NCBI RefSeq assembly: GCF_009738225.1 | Contig: NZ_CP018187.1 | Location: 754,501-818,500 of the forward strand | Length of the DNA: 64,000 nucleotides | Reading direction: 5' to 3' | Origin: Streptococcus salivarius | Lineage (GTDB): Bacteria > Bacillota > Bacilli > Lactobacillales > Streptococcaceae | Shown here: positions 27,331 through 35,224 of the stretch, one piece after another | Layout of the letters: every line of letters begins with the position of its first letter | Position numbering within the stretch: position 1 is the stretch's first letter | Made by a program: the position numbers and the translations under genes | Notes under the pieces: model-generated | Database searches by the model: none | Told to the model about the DNA's origin: nothing | Seen by the model: only the letters and a program-made list of their open reading frames with translations

Positions 27331-27342
27331 TTTTTCCGAATA
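27331..27342 (+). promoter_or_regulatory. ComX-box-like element upstream of rpn (candidate)
   Basis: A T-run directly followed by TCCGAATA (27335-27342), 48 bases before the rpn start. It is one base from TACGAATA. Chance occurrence is plausible. Confidence 0.25.
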
Positions 27343-27350
27343 GATAGTAG

Positions 27351-27375
27351 TAGAGGGGCCAATCCTCTATTTTTT
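27351..27375 (+). terminator. Terminator between hsdM and rpn
   Basis: TAGAGG / CCTCTA with a 7-base loop followed by TTTTTT, ending only 15 bases before the rpn start codon. Confidence 0.65.
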
Positions 27376-27390
27376 CTTAAGGAGAGGTAC

Positions 27391-28302
27391 ATGGAAAAAA
27401 GACACAAGCATGTCTCACCGACCTTGGATATCATGGCTAAGAAGATTTTCAGTCTGCCTGAGGTGACGGTGGCTTTCATTCGAGATATTTTGGATTTGGA
27501 TGTTGTGGATGCTCAGATTTTGGAGGGGACGCAGCTTCATAAAAAGGACTTTGATGAGGATGAGCTCTTTTCAACGTCGGTGGATGTTCGAGCCAAGTTG
27601 AATGATGGAACTGAGGTTATCATTGAGATTCAGGTGCGTAAGCAGCATTATTTTCTCAATCGTTTTCATTATTATTTGGCTAACCAGCTGGTGGAAAATG
27701 TGCAACAATTACGCCAACAAGGACAGACGCATAAGATGTATGAGCAGATGGAGCCAGTCTATGGCATAGCTATCTTGGAGAAGACCTTGTTGCCAGATGA
27801 GGAGTCCCCGATTAATACTTATTGGATGGCCAATAGTCGGACGAGCAATCCGTTAAATTCTTACTACAAGGATGGGAAACGGCAAAACCTTCTTCAGATT
27901 GCCTTTTTAGAGTTGGATAAGTATAATAAAGGTAAGCATATTACGGATGAAGGGCGGCAGTGGCTAGAGTTTTTTGGAAATCTCCCATTTTCTAAGGAAC
28001 CTAGTCAAGCGGTCACGCATGCCGATTCATTACTGGATTCATCCAGCTGGACACAGGAGGAAAAGGCGATGATTGATGAACGCATACGTATTCAAGAAAA
28101 TTATGACATGACTATGGAAACAGCTATCGATGAAGCACGTGAGGAAGGTTTGGAACAAGGGTTAGAGCAAGGGTTGGAACGAGGCCGTCATGAGGGACAA
28201 CTAGAAATGATTCGCAAGATGCTGTCAAAAGGTCTATCACTAGAAGTTGTGTCAGCTGTTACTGGTTTATCGGTTGAAGAACTAGAGGCATTGTTATCGT
28301 AA
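27391..28302 (+). CDS. Rpn-family PD-(D/E)XK nuclease (recombination-promoting nuclease)
   Basis: A 303-residue protein of the Rpn/YhgA family (PD-(D/E)XK nuclease, formerly transposase_31). The nuclease core shows D65 in STSVDVRAKL and E79-x-Q81 in VIIEIQVRK. A linker follows, then a helical tail with GLEQ-type repeats (residues 253-266) and a C-terminal helix pair EMIRKMLSKGLSLEVVSAVTG. In E. coli, Rpn proteins are toxic DNA endonucleases in phage defence and are inhibited by a C-terminal protein made from an intragenic start. Here M227 (28069) has AGGAGG 8 bases upstream, giving a predicted 77-residue product. AAGGAG supports ATG 27391. Confidence 0.85.
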   Translation: MEKRHKHVSPTLDIMAKKIFSLPEVTVAFIRDILDLDVVDAQILEGTQLHKKDFDEDELFSTSVDVRAKLNDGTEVIIEIQVRKQHYFLNRFHYYLANQLVENVQQLRQQGQTHKMYEQMEPVYGIAILEKTLLPDEESPINTYWMANSRTSNPLNSYYKDGKRQNLLQIAFLELDKYNKGKHITDEGRQWLEFFGNLPFSKEPSQAVTHADSLLDSSSWTQEEKAMIDERIRIQENYDMTMETAIDEAREEGLEQGLEQGLERGRHEGQLEMIRKMLSKGLSLEVVSAVTGLSVEELEALLS

Positions 28303-28402
28303 AAAACAATCGACAGGAGGAAAAGGCGATGATTGATGAACGCATACGTATTCAAGAAAATTATGACATGACTATGGAAACAGCTATCGATGAAGCACGT
28401 GA
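28053..28402 (+). repeat. Tandem duplication of the rpn C-terminal region
   Basis: Bases 28053-28142 are identical to 28313-28402 over 90 bp, offset 260. Beyond this the two copies diverge but remain alignable to their stop codons (28302 and 28586). The duplicated block begins exactly at the AGGAGG region. Confidence 0.9.
28069..28302 (+). CDS. Predicted intragenic C-terminal product of rpn (RpnS-like)
   Basis: An ATG inside rpn, in the same frame, is preceded by AGGAGG with an 8-base spacing, the best ribosome site in the area. It would give a 77-residue protein starting MIDERIRIQENYDM and containing the GLEQ repeats and C-terminal helices. By analogy with E. coli RpnS, it could bind and inhibit the full nuclease. 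The ribosome site and frame are seen; expression and role are inferred. Confidence 0.5.
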   Translation: MIDERIRIQENYDMTMETAIDEAREEGLEQGLEQGLERGRHEGQLEMIRKMLSKGLSLEVVSAVTGLSVEELEALLS

Positions 28403-28586
28403 AGAAGGCTTGGAACAAGGGTTAGAGCAAGGACTAGAGCGTGGACTTAAACAAGGGTTAGAACGAGGTCGTTATGAGGGACAACTAGAACTGATTCGTA
28501 AGATGCTGTCAAAAGGTCTGTCGTTAGAAGTAGTATCGGATGTGACTGGTTTATCGGTTGAAGAATTAGAGACATTGTTATCGTAA
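28329..28586 (+). CDS. Free-standing Rpn C-terminal domain protein (RpnS-like)
   Basis: An 85-residue protein equal to the last 77 residues of the preceding Rpn with an 8-residue insertion in the GLEQ repeat zone (GLERGLKQGLERG) and several substitutions (M to L, A to D, A to T) near the end. It has its own AGGAGG 8 bases before the ATG. It lacks any nuclease motif. It starts 26 bases after the rpn stop and would be co-transcribed with it. It may be a displaced tail from another rpn allele or a working inhibitor. Divergence of its 3' half argues against a very recent simple duplication. Confidence 0.7.
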   Translation: MIDERIRIQENYDMTMETAIDEAREEGLEQGLEQGLERGLKQGLERGRYEGQLELIRKMLSKGLSLEVVSDVTGLSVEELETLLS

Positions 28587-28621
28587 GAATCAGTTAGGAA
28601 TAAACATTTATTTGAAAAGTC

Positions 28622-28650
28622 AGAGGCAGTTTTTGTCTCTTTTTTTATTT
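28622..28650 (+). terminator. Terminator ending the defence island
   Basis: AGAGGCA / TGTCTCT stem with a 5-base loop, followed by a run of seven T. Confidence 0.75.
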
Positions 28651-28721
28651 TTGGGTATTTAACATTTGTAATACTTAAACATTCGGAAAATAATACTTTG
28701 AATCGTAAAATTAAAAAAGAC

Positions 28722-28737
28722 TGTCAAACGTTTGACA
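28722..28737. promoter_or_regulatory. Perfect 16-bp palindrome (LacI-type operator candidate)
   Basis: TGTCAAACGTTTGACA reads the same on both strands and has the central AAACGTTT core of LacI/GalR-family operators. It contains TTGACA (28732-28737), with TTTAAT at 28756-28761 as a possible -10. A second inverted repeat AAATCTG / CAGATTT (28739-28758) overlaps the spacer. The rest of 28651-29117 is AT-rich and holds no gene I can support beyond a 14-codon ORF. Confidence 0.55.
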
Positions 28738-29117
28738 TAAATCTGAGAAAACAGATTTAATACAATTTGATTGTTTTAGCCGATAAATCTTGCTAAATAA
28801 GCCTTTATGGAAGTTTAGAGTTTTCTCTTTCTTACACGTGAAAGAAATTACCTTTTTGTGCGACATTTTTAGACTATAATTTAGAGGTGAATGACTGAAC
28901 TTTCTAATATGACAATTTTGTTAAGGCCTTGTTAAACTGGATTACTTAGCCTTTTATTTTGTTTTCTCATCCCTTATAATTTACTTTGGTTTGTTTTTAA
29001 TAAGAAAAACAACAGAATTATTAACAATTTTTAATATGAGGGAATCTTTATTTTCTTTCAAAGGACGGCTTGGTCCTAAGATAGAGAGATTGTGAAAAAA
29101 GTATCAGGAGAATAGAC

Positions 29118-32100
29118 TTGTTTAAAGAAAGAAAAACGAAACCAAAGTACAGTATCCGTAAATATTCCATTGGGGCAGCATCAGCCTTGATTGGGTTCAT
29201 GGCTCTTGCCAATGGGCAAGCAGCTCAGGCTGATGAGGCACAATCGATTAGTGAGTTGACTGATGCCTCAAATCAGGCACAGACACCTCAAACAGCCTCA
29301 ACGGCCCAATTGGCGACTTCAGAGCAAGCGTCAGCAGAGACAGTGCAAGCGTTGCAACCTGCCAATATTGCTCCAGTTCAACCTCAGGTAACAACTGTTC
29401 AAGCAGCTGAACAGACTCCTACCATTAATCAATTGGTTGAGGCAAGCAACCCACAAACTCAAGAAACCTCAGCAAACGTTTTAACCAATGCGACTGATGA
29501 TCAAACTCAAGGCAAGGAGTATAGCACAGATACCTACGGTGCCAAAATGCCTTGCACGACTCATGAAGCAGAAAATGCGACTGTTGAAAATGGCGCTACA
29601 ATTCAACAGTCAACGGATATGGAATCTACGGCTGTGGAGGCGACTAATCAAACTTATGTCGAGCTTCCTAAAAAGGATGCGGCAGTGACTTTCAATGTTA
29701 CTGAGCCAGCCAATGCTTTGAATGTGCGTTATACAATACCTGATGGTGCGTCAGGTCAGCTGGATGTCCAGGTTAATGGATCAAGCGTTGGTAATCTTGA
29801 TTTGTCATCTCACTCAGCATGGCAGTACCTTAAAGGTGACCATGAGTATGATCAAGCTATTGATGGTTCAAGTGCACGTTTCCGTTTTGATGAGACACGT
29901 CTTCTCCTCAAGGACATCCAATTGAAATCTGGTGATAAGATTTCTCTGGTTAAGAAGAAAGATGACAATATCCCTTATGGTATTGATTTTATTGAGCTAG
30001 AACAGGCTCCAGCGCCAGTTGCCCAAAGTGAAAATAGTATCAGTATCGTGGATAAGGGTGCATCTGCTAATGATGATAGTGATGACACAGCTGCCCTACT
30101 TGCGGCTGTTGAAGAAGCTAAAGCCAGCGGAAAATCTGTCTATATTCCAGAAGGACGTTTCAATTTTGACAAACAAGTTAATATCGAAGCGGATAATCTA
30201 AAAATTTCAGGTGCCGGTGTTTGGCATACGCAACTACACTTCACAAGTGACAAACGCTATGGTGGTGGTATTGTCTTTGGTCATAACAGTAATGGTATTG
30301 AGTTGAGCAATCTTTATATGGATTCCAACTTGACCTCTCGTTATAACGAAGACGCACAGTACAAGGCTATTTCGGGAACACTTGGCAAGGATTCGAAAAT
30401 TCATGACATCTGGGTTCAGCATTTTGAAGTTGGTATGTGGATTGGAGACTATGACCAAACGGGAAATATGAAGTATACGGATGGTCTTGTCGTTGAAAAT
30501 GCTCGTATCCGTAATAACTTGGCTGATGGTATTAACTTTGCTCAAGGAACCAAGAATTCAACGGTAAAAAACTCTAACATCCGTGGGAATGGTGATGATG
30601 GTTTGGCTATCTGGTCAAGTATTTCAGATGGGACAAATGCCGCAGCCGAGGAAAATAATAAATTCCTCAACAACACCATTGAATCAGGCTGGCGTGCGGC
30701 TGGTATCGGTATTTTTGGTGGTAAGGGTCATGAAATCTCAGGAAACCTCATCAAGGACGTCTTTGCTGGAGCAGGTATCCGTGTAAACACAGTCTTTGCA
30801 GGCCACAATTTTGACCTCAATGATTCTGGAATTAAGATTCATGATAATACCATTCTACGTTCAGGAACAACTAATGACCTCTATAATCTCCATCGTGGTG
30901 CCATTGATTTCCAACAAGTTCGTGGAACAATCAAGAATGTCGATGTTTACGATAATAAGCTATTGAATACCTTGGCTGAGCCGGTGATTACCAAAAACTT
31001 TGAGATGGGTGACAATGGTAATGGAGAAATCCGTATATCAAATAATACGATTGACAATAAGGCGATGATTGTTGGAGCTGTTTCAACAGTTTCTCCAACA
31101 AAGCCTGAGCCAAAGCCAGTCAATAATCCAGTCTCTGAGACTTCAGCATCGGAAACGCCAAAGAGTGAGGAAAGTTCATCAGCCCCAGTCTCCGAAGCAT
31201 CAACTAGTGAAGTGGTATCTGAGACTTCAGCATCGGAAACGCCAAAGAGTGAGGAAAGTTCATCAGCCCCAGTTTCCGAGGCATCAACTAGTGAAGTGGT
31301 ATCTGAGACTTCGGCATCGGAAACGCCAAAGAGTGAGGAAAGTTCATCAGCCCCAGTCTCCGAAGCATCCAATAGTGAAGTAGTATCCGAAACTTCGGCA
31401 TCAGAAACACCGAAGAGTGAAGCAGGATCAAGCACCCCAGTTTCTGAAGCATCAACTAGTGAAGTAGTATCCGAAACTTCGGCATCAGAAACACCAAAAA
31501 GTGAAGCAGGTTCAACAGCTCCAGTTTCCGAAGCATCAAACAGTGAAGTGGCATCTGAGACTTCAGCATCAGAAACACCGAAGAGTGAAGCAGGATCAAG
31601 TACCCCAGTTTCTGAAGCATCAACTAGTGAAGTGGTATCCGAGACTTCAGAATCAGAAACACCAAAGAGTGAAGCAGATTCAAGTACTCCAGTCTCTGAA
31701 GCATCTAACAGTGAAGTCAACTCAGAGACTTCAGACTCTGAGTTACCAAAGAGTGAGCAAACATTAGTAGCTTCATCTACCAGTCAGGTTGACGTAGCCA
31801 TTACTTCTGACAGTCCAGAAAACTCTCCGACTTCAGAGAGCACACAGAAAAATCCAATTAGCGAGCTTACTTCAGAAGTTATTGAAAAGGGATCAACAAG
31901 TCCGGTTGCTGTTAAAGTCTCTGAGGCTCCAACAACTACAAGTACATCAGAAGTTGTCAGCATTTTGTCAAATAGTCAGGTCGCCTATAACAACGACCTA
32001 AAAACCTCTGTAACAAGCAGTCAGTTTGCCTCAGAAGCTATTCGCTTTAATTCTCTTTTGAATGAGAAATCTGTGGATGTAATCGCAATTAAAGTCATGG

Positions 32101-32414
32101 CGGTTATGGCATCTGAAACATTAGCTTCAGAAGCAGCTTCGATTGCAAGCTCTGAAGGTGTTGTCAAAGAGAGTGGCAATGATTTGTCAGAATGGGCGGA
32201 AAGCAAGAAGGATGAGACACCTAAGAATGTCGCCCGTATTGATAAAACAACTGAGGCAAACCAGGTTGCTAAGGGTTCTGAAAGTCAAGCTAGCACCTCA
32301 AAAGAAAAAGGTAAGTCTAATACGACAACGGTCTTCCTTCTTGTCGGACTTGCTGCGGCACTAAGTATATCTACAGTTTATCTTACAAAACAAGGTAAAA
32401 AAGCAGGTAAATAA
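29118..32414 (+). CDS. YSIRK surface protein with GH87-like beta-helix domain and Ser-rich repeats
   Basis: A 1098-residue exported protein. The YSIRK signal (YSIRKYSIGAASALIG, residues 11-26) is cut near AAQA-DE. A Thr/Gln-rich region (40-145) leads to a CBM35-like carbohydrate-binding module (about 149-296) and a right-handed beta-helix (about 305-650). The helix has DDTAALLAAVEEAKASGKSV, YIPEGRF and ISGAGVW, as in GH87 mycodextranase/alpha-1,3-glucanases. D470 (ADGINF) and D493-D494 (GNGDDGLAIWS) are candidate catalytic acids. Seven 28-residue Ser/Glu repeats follow, then a hydrophobic tail VFLLVGLAAALSISTVYL ending in Lys. No LPXTG precedes that tail. The start is TTG with AGGAG upstream. 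Confidence 0.8.
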   Translation: MFKERKTKPKYSIRKYSIGAASALIGFMALANGQAAQADEAQSISELTDASNQAQTPQTASTAQLATSEQASAETVQALQPANIAPVQPQVTTVQAAEQTPTINQLVEASNPQTQETSANVLTNATDDQTQGKEYSTDTYGAKMPCTTHEAENATVENGATIQQSTDMESTAVEATNQTYVELPKKDAAVTFNVTEPANALNVRYTIPDGASGQLDVQVNGSSVGNLDLSSHSAWQYLKGDHEYDQAIDGSSARFRFDETRLLLKDIQLKSGDKISLVKKKDDNIPYGIDFIELEQAPAPVAQSENSISIVDKGASANDDSDDTAALLAAVEEAKASGKSVYIPEGRFNFDKQVNIEADNLKISGAGVWHTQLHFTSDKRYGGGIVFGHNSNGIELSNLYMDSNLTSRYNEDAQYKAISGTLGKDSKIHDIWVQHFEVGMWIGDYDQTGNMKYTDGLVVENARIRNNLADGINFAQGTKNSTVKNSNIRGNGDDGLAIWSSISDGTNAAAEENNKFLNNTIESGWRAAGIGIFGGKGHEISGNLIKDVFAGAGIRVNTVFAGHNFDLNDSGIKIHDNTILRSGTTNDLYNLHRGAIDFQQVRGTIKNVDVYDNKLLNTLAEPVITKNFEMGDNGNGEIRISNNTIDNKAMIVGAVSTVSPTKPEPKPVNNPVSETSASETPKSEESSSAPVSEASTSEVVSETSASETPKSEESSSAPVSEASTSEVVSETSASETPKSEESSSAPVSEASNSEVVSETSASETPKSEAGSSTPVSEASTSEVVSETSASETPKSEAGSTAPVSEASNSEVASETSASETPKSEAGSSTPVSEASTSEVVSETSESETPKSEADSSTPVSEASNSEVNSETSDSELPKSEQTLVASSTSQVDVAITSDSPENSPTSESTQKNPISELTSEVIEKGSTSPVAVKVSEAPTTTSTSEVVSILSNSQVAYNNDLKTSVTSSQFASEAIRFNSLLNEKSVDVIAIKVMAVMASETLASEAASIASSEGVVKESGNDLSEWAESKKDETPKNVARIDKTTEANQVAKGSESQASTSKEKGKSNTTTVFLLVGLAAALSISTVYLTKQGKKAGK
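31131..31718 (+). repeat. Seven 84-bp tandem repeats in the surface-protein gene
   Basis: Unit VSETSASETPKSE-ESSSAP-VSEASTSEV (28 residues, 84 bp) occurs seven times, with an eighth partial copy to about 31757. The first three copies are nearly identical in DNA; later ones change EESSSAP to EAGSSTP or EADSSTP. This forms the wall-spanning stalk. Confidence 0.9.
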
Positions 32415-32419
32415 TAGGT

Positions 32420-32455
32420 AAGAAGCATCCAAGAAAATGGATGTTTCTTGTTTTT
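32420..32455 (+). terminator. Terminator of the surface-protein gene
   Basis: AAGAAGCATCC / GGATGTTTCTT stem with a loop, followed by GTTTTTT. Confidence 0.8.
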
Positions 32456-32560
32456 TAAGCAAGTTCTAAGATGGCTAATATCATTATTCTTTATTTTTAA
32501 TCATCCACTTTGATTTGGTCCTGTATAATTAAAGTGATGAAAAATTAAGGAGTTAAGATA

Positions 32561-33529
32561 ATGAAAGAAAAAAGAAATAGTAGGATTCGTTTATTTGCCC
32601 TTCTTGTTTTAGTATTTACTTTAGGTTTCGGATTTTCAGTAGATACTAGCAAACAATCGTTGACTGTAAGCTCTCAAGCAGCTCAAGCGGATGAGAACAA
32701 TGGTATATTAGCTTTTAATGGTCAAAAGCAGTTTGTCATGGAGGAAAAGGACCAGTTAGGACGCGCCCACAGTGCTCATATACAGTTACAAGATAAGGAC
32801 GAGCCAAAGAATAAACGCCCCGGTAAAATAAAATATGATCCTGTAGGATGGCATAACTATAAGTTTTATTATGGTGATGGTAAATCAAAATCTTGGTTAA
32901 TGAATCGAGGACATTTGATTGGCTATCAGTTTTCTGGTGTCAATGACGAGGGCAAAAATTTAGTACCTATGACTGCCTGGTTGAACTCTGGAAATTATAA
33001 AGGAACCGACGAAGGTAATCAGTCAGGCATGCTTTATTACGAGAATCGCTTGGATAACTGGCTGGCACTCCACCCTAACTATTGGTTAGATTATAAGGTA
33101 ACAGCTATCTACAGTGGAGACGAGTTGTTGCCTCGTCAAGTGGAACTTCAGTATGTTGGTATCGATAGTTCTGGAAACCTCTTGGAAATTAAACTTGGTG
33201 GAGATAAGGAGACTCTTGACAGTCAGGGAGTTACACATGTTGTCTTAGATAACCAATCACCAAATGCAGAAATCAATTATGCAGATGGGACAGCAACAAA
33301 TACGGTAACTGAATTTACTGAAGCACCATCTGAGCCTAGTTCTGAGAGTTCACAGGTGACTGAACAACCGAGTTCTGAATCAGAGCCTGTGCAACCTATA
33401 CAAGAAGAGAGTAGAACAGTTTATGTGGCGCGTCATGGAACAGCAGATGTTTATTGGTATGACATCAATAGTATGCCTAGCAACACCAACAAAGCAAATG
33501 TCGTTACTATGACAGAGCAGATGCCCTAG
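32561..33529 (+). CDS. Secreted DNA/RNA non-specific endonuclease, C-terminus frameshifted
   Basis: A 322-residue exported nuclease of the DNA/RNA non-specific (beta-beta-alpha metal) family, like streptococcal streptodornases and EndA-type nucleases. A signal peptide spans about residues 1-41. The catalytic motif is NRGHLIGYQFSG (about 125-136) with the conserved metal-ligand Asn in LNSGNYKG. A Ser/Glu-rich linker leads to a short C-terminal module (VYVARHGTADVYWYDINSMP). The frame stops after MTEQMP, but the +1-shifted frame continues DALAQGKRHTSKE to a stop at 33561, the usual ending of this module, so one base has been lost near 33517-33520. The catalytic domain is intact. Confidence 0.85.
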   Translation: MKEKRNSRIRLFALLVLVFTLGFGFSVDTSKQSLTVSSQAAQADENNGILAFNGQKQFVMEEKDQLGRAHSAHIQLQDKDEPKNKRPGKIKYDPVGWHNYKFYYGDGKSKSWLMNRGHLIGYQFSGVNDEGKNLVPMTAWLNSGNYKGTDEGNQSGMLYYENRLDNWLALHPNYWLDYKVTAIYSGDELLPRQVELQYVGIDSSGNLLEIKLGGDKETLDSQGVTHVVLDNQSPNAEINYADGTATNTVTEFTEAPSEPSSESSQVTEQPSSESEPVQPIQEESRTVYVARHGTADVYWYDINSMPSNTNKANVVTMTEQMP

Positions 33530-33570
33530 CCCAAGGCAAACGACACACGTCTAAAGAGTAATAAAAAAAG

Positions 33571-33594
33571 CTGGACAAGATGTCCAGTTTTTTT
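33571..33594 (+). terminator. Terminator of the nuclease gene
   Basis: CTGGACA / TGTCCAG with a 3-base loop, followed by TTTTTTT. Confidence 0.8.
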
Positions 33595-33710
33595 GTAAAA
33601 CGGCTCACATTTTACCACTTTTATCTGAAAATTTGATATACTGAGACTATCAAAATACTTGTAAGAGAAGTCGTACCGACTCTTTTTAAGTATAAGAAAG
33701 GAAACTAAAT

Positions 33711-34271
33711 ATGATTTGGATTATTATTGCCATTATTGTTGTTCTTGTGATTTTTGTTATTACAAGTTATAACGGCTTGGTTAAAAGCCGTATGCAAACC
33801 AAGGAGGCTTGGAGTCAAATTGATGTTCAATTGAAACGTCGTAATGATCTCCTTCCTAACTTGATTGAAACAGTTAAAGGTTACGCTAAATATGAAGGTT
33901 CAACGCTTGAAAAAGTAGCAGAACTTCGTAATCAAGTAGCAGCTGCGACTTCTCCTGCAGCAGCGATGCGTGCCAGTGATGAATTGACTCGTCAGGTTTC
34001 TGGAATCTTTGCCGTAGCTGAAAGTTACCCTGATCTTAAGGCTAGTGCCAACTTCAGCCAACTTCAAGAAGAGTTGACGAACACTGAAAATAAAATTGCC
34101 TATTCACGTCAACTTTATAACAGTGTGACAAGTAACTACAATGTGAAATTGGAAACCTTCCCAAGCAATGTTATTGCTAAAATGTTTAGCTTTAAGGCTG
34201 CTGAATTCCTTGAAACACCAGAAGAAGAAAAAGCTGTGCCTAAGGTTGATTTCAGTGGACTAGGTAACTAA
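33711..34271 (+). CDS. lemA: LemA family protein
   Basis: A 186-residue protein with an N-terminal transmembrane segment (residues 2-20, all Ile/Val) and the LemA helical domain. [20 protein letters not shown], then [17 protein letters not shown] and AYSRQLYNS are the conserved segments. Its function is unknown. It is followed one base later by htpX, a pairing conserved in streptococci, so the two should share an envelope or membrane-quality-control role. AAGGAAA precedes the start. Confidence 0.93.
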   Translation: MIWIIIAIIVVLVIFVITSYNGLVKSRMQTKEAWSQIDVQLKRRNDLLPNLIETVKGYAKYEGSTLEKVAELRNQVAAATSPAAAMRASDELTRQVSGIFAVAESYPDLKASANFSQLQEELTNTENKIAYSRQLYNSVTSNYNVKLETFPSNVIAKMFSFKAAEFLETPEEEKAVPKVDFSGLGN

Positions 34272-34272
34272 T

Positions 34273-35172
34273 ATGTTATTTGATCAGATTGCTCGAAATA
34301 AGAGAAAGACTTGGCTTTTGCTCCTGGTCTTTTTCCTCTTGTTGGGCCTTGTTGGTTACGGTGTCGGCTATCTTTGGTTAGGTTCAGGCTTCGGTGGTCT
34401 GATTCTTGCTCTAGTTATCGGTTTTATCTATGCCGTTACCATGATTTTCCAATCAACCAATGTCGTTATGGCTATGAATGGTGCACGAGAGGTTGACGAA
34501 CAAACCGCTCCGAACCTTTATCATGTTGTTGAGGATATGGCTATGGTGGCACAAATACCGATGCCACGTGTCTTTATTGTCGATGATCCTTCAATGAATG
34601 CTTTTGCGACGGGATCTAGCCCTAAAAATGCTGCGGTGGCTGCTACGACAGGTCTTCTTGCGGTTATGAATCGTGAGGAACTTGAAGGAGTTATTGGACA
34701 TGAAGTGAGTCATATTCGCAACTACGATATCCGAATCTCTACCATAGCAGTTGCCTTAGCATCTGCCATTACCATGCTAGCTGGGATGGCTCGTAATATG
34801 ATGTTCTGGGGTGGAGGCCGTCGTAGAAATGATGATGATCGTAATGGAAGTAGTGGCTTGGAGATTATTCTTCTCATTATTTCTTTGATTGCCATTATTC
34901 TGGCGCCTTTAGCAGCTACCTTGGTTCAGTTGGCCATTTCACGCCAGCGTGAATTTTTAGCTGATGCTTCTAGCGTCGAATTGACACGTAACCCACAAGG
35001 TATGATTAACGCTCTGCTCAAACTTGATAATAGTGCGCCAATGCAACATCACGTGGATGATGCTAGCGCAGCCCTCTTTATCAATGACCCTAAAAAAGAA
35101 TCTGGTTTGCAGAAGCTCTTTTATACCCACCCCCCAATTTCAGAACGGGTGGAACGCTTGAAACAAATGTAA
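34273..35172 (+). CDS. htpX: Membrane zinc metalloprotease HtpX
   Basis: A 299-residue M48 protease. It has two N-terminal membrane helices (about 13-34 and 40-60), the HEVSH zinc motif (H143, E144, H147), two more hydrophobic segments (about 156-173 and 193-216) and the third zinc ligand in [12 protein letters not shown] (E in REFLAD). HtpX degrades misfolded membrane proteins. It is translationally adjacent to lemA and ends in a strong terminator. Confidence 0.95.
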   Translation: MLFDQIARNKRKTWLLLLVFFLLLGLVGYGVGYLWLGSGFGGLILALVIGFIYAVTMIFQSTNVVMAMNGAREVDEQTAPNLYHVVEDMAMVAQIPMPRVFIVDDPSMNAFATGSSPKNAAVAATTGLLAVMNREELEGVIGHEVSHIRNYDIRISTIAVALASAITMLAGMARNMMFWGGGRRRNDDDRNGSSGLEIILLIISLIAIILAPLAATLVQLAISRQREFLADASSVELTRNPQGMINALLKLDNSAPMQHHVDDASAALFINDPKKESGLQKLFYTHPPISERVERLKQM

Positions 35173-35224
35173 AAAAAGTGAGGCTGATGACACTTCTAAG
35201 TGTGTTCATCAGCCTCGCTTTTTT
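35172..35224. terminator. Strong bidirectional terminator between htpX and sloR
   Basis: GAGGCTGATGA-CACTT pairs with AAGTG-(TGT)-TCATCAGCCTC, with A-run on the left and T-run on the right. It serves two convergent genes. Confidence 0.9.

Noticed and set aside
19408..28586. Possible prophage or integrative element for the defence island
   Set aside because: No integrase, transposase, attachment-site repeats or tRNA target were seen at either edge. The island is better explained by homologous exchange.
28722..28737. CcpA cre site
   Set aside because: The palindrome is 16 bp with TG and CA one base further from the central CG than in the cre consensus, so a different LacI-family regulator is more likely.
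28891..28935. 14-codon ORF with a ribosome-like site in the region before the surface protein
   Set aside because: Too short to support. It lacks the hydrophobic pattern of known streptococcal signalling peptides and has no well-spaced promoter, so it is mentioned only as a possible leader ORF.
30947..31720. Long antisense open frame (257 codons) across the surface-protein repeats
   Set aside because: It arises from the repetitive Ser/Glu codon pattern read backwards. It has no ribosome site and its product is a low-complexity mirror of the repeats.
31131..31757. CRISPR-like array
   Set aside because: The 84-bp periodic repeats are contiguous coding repeats with no unique spacers.
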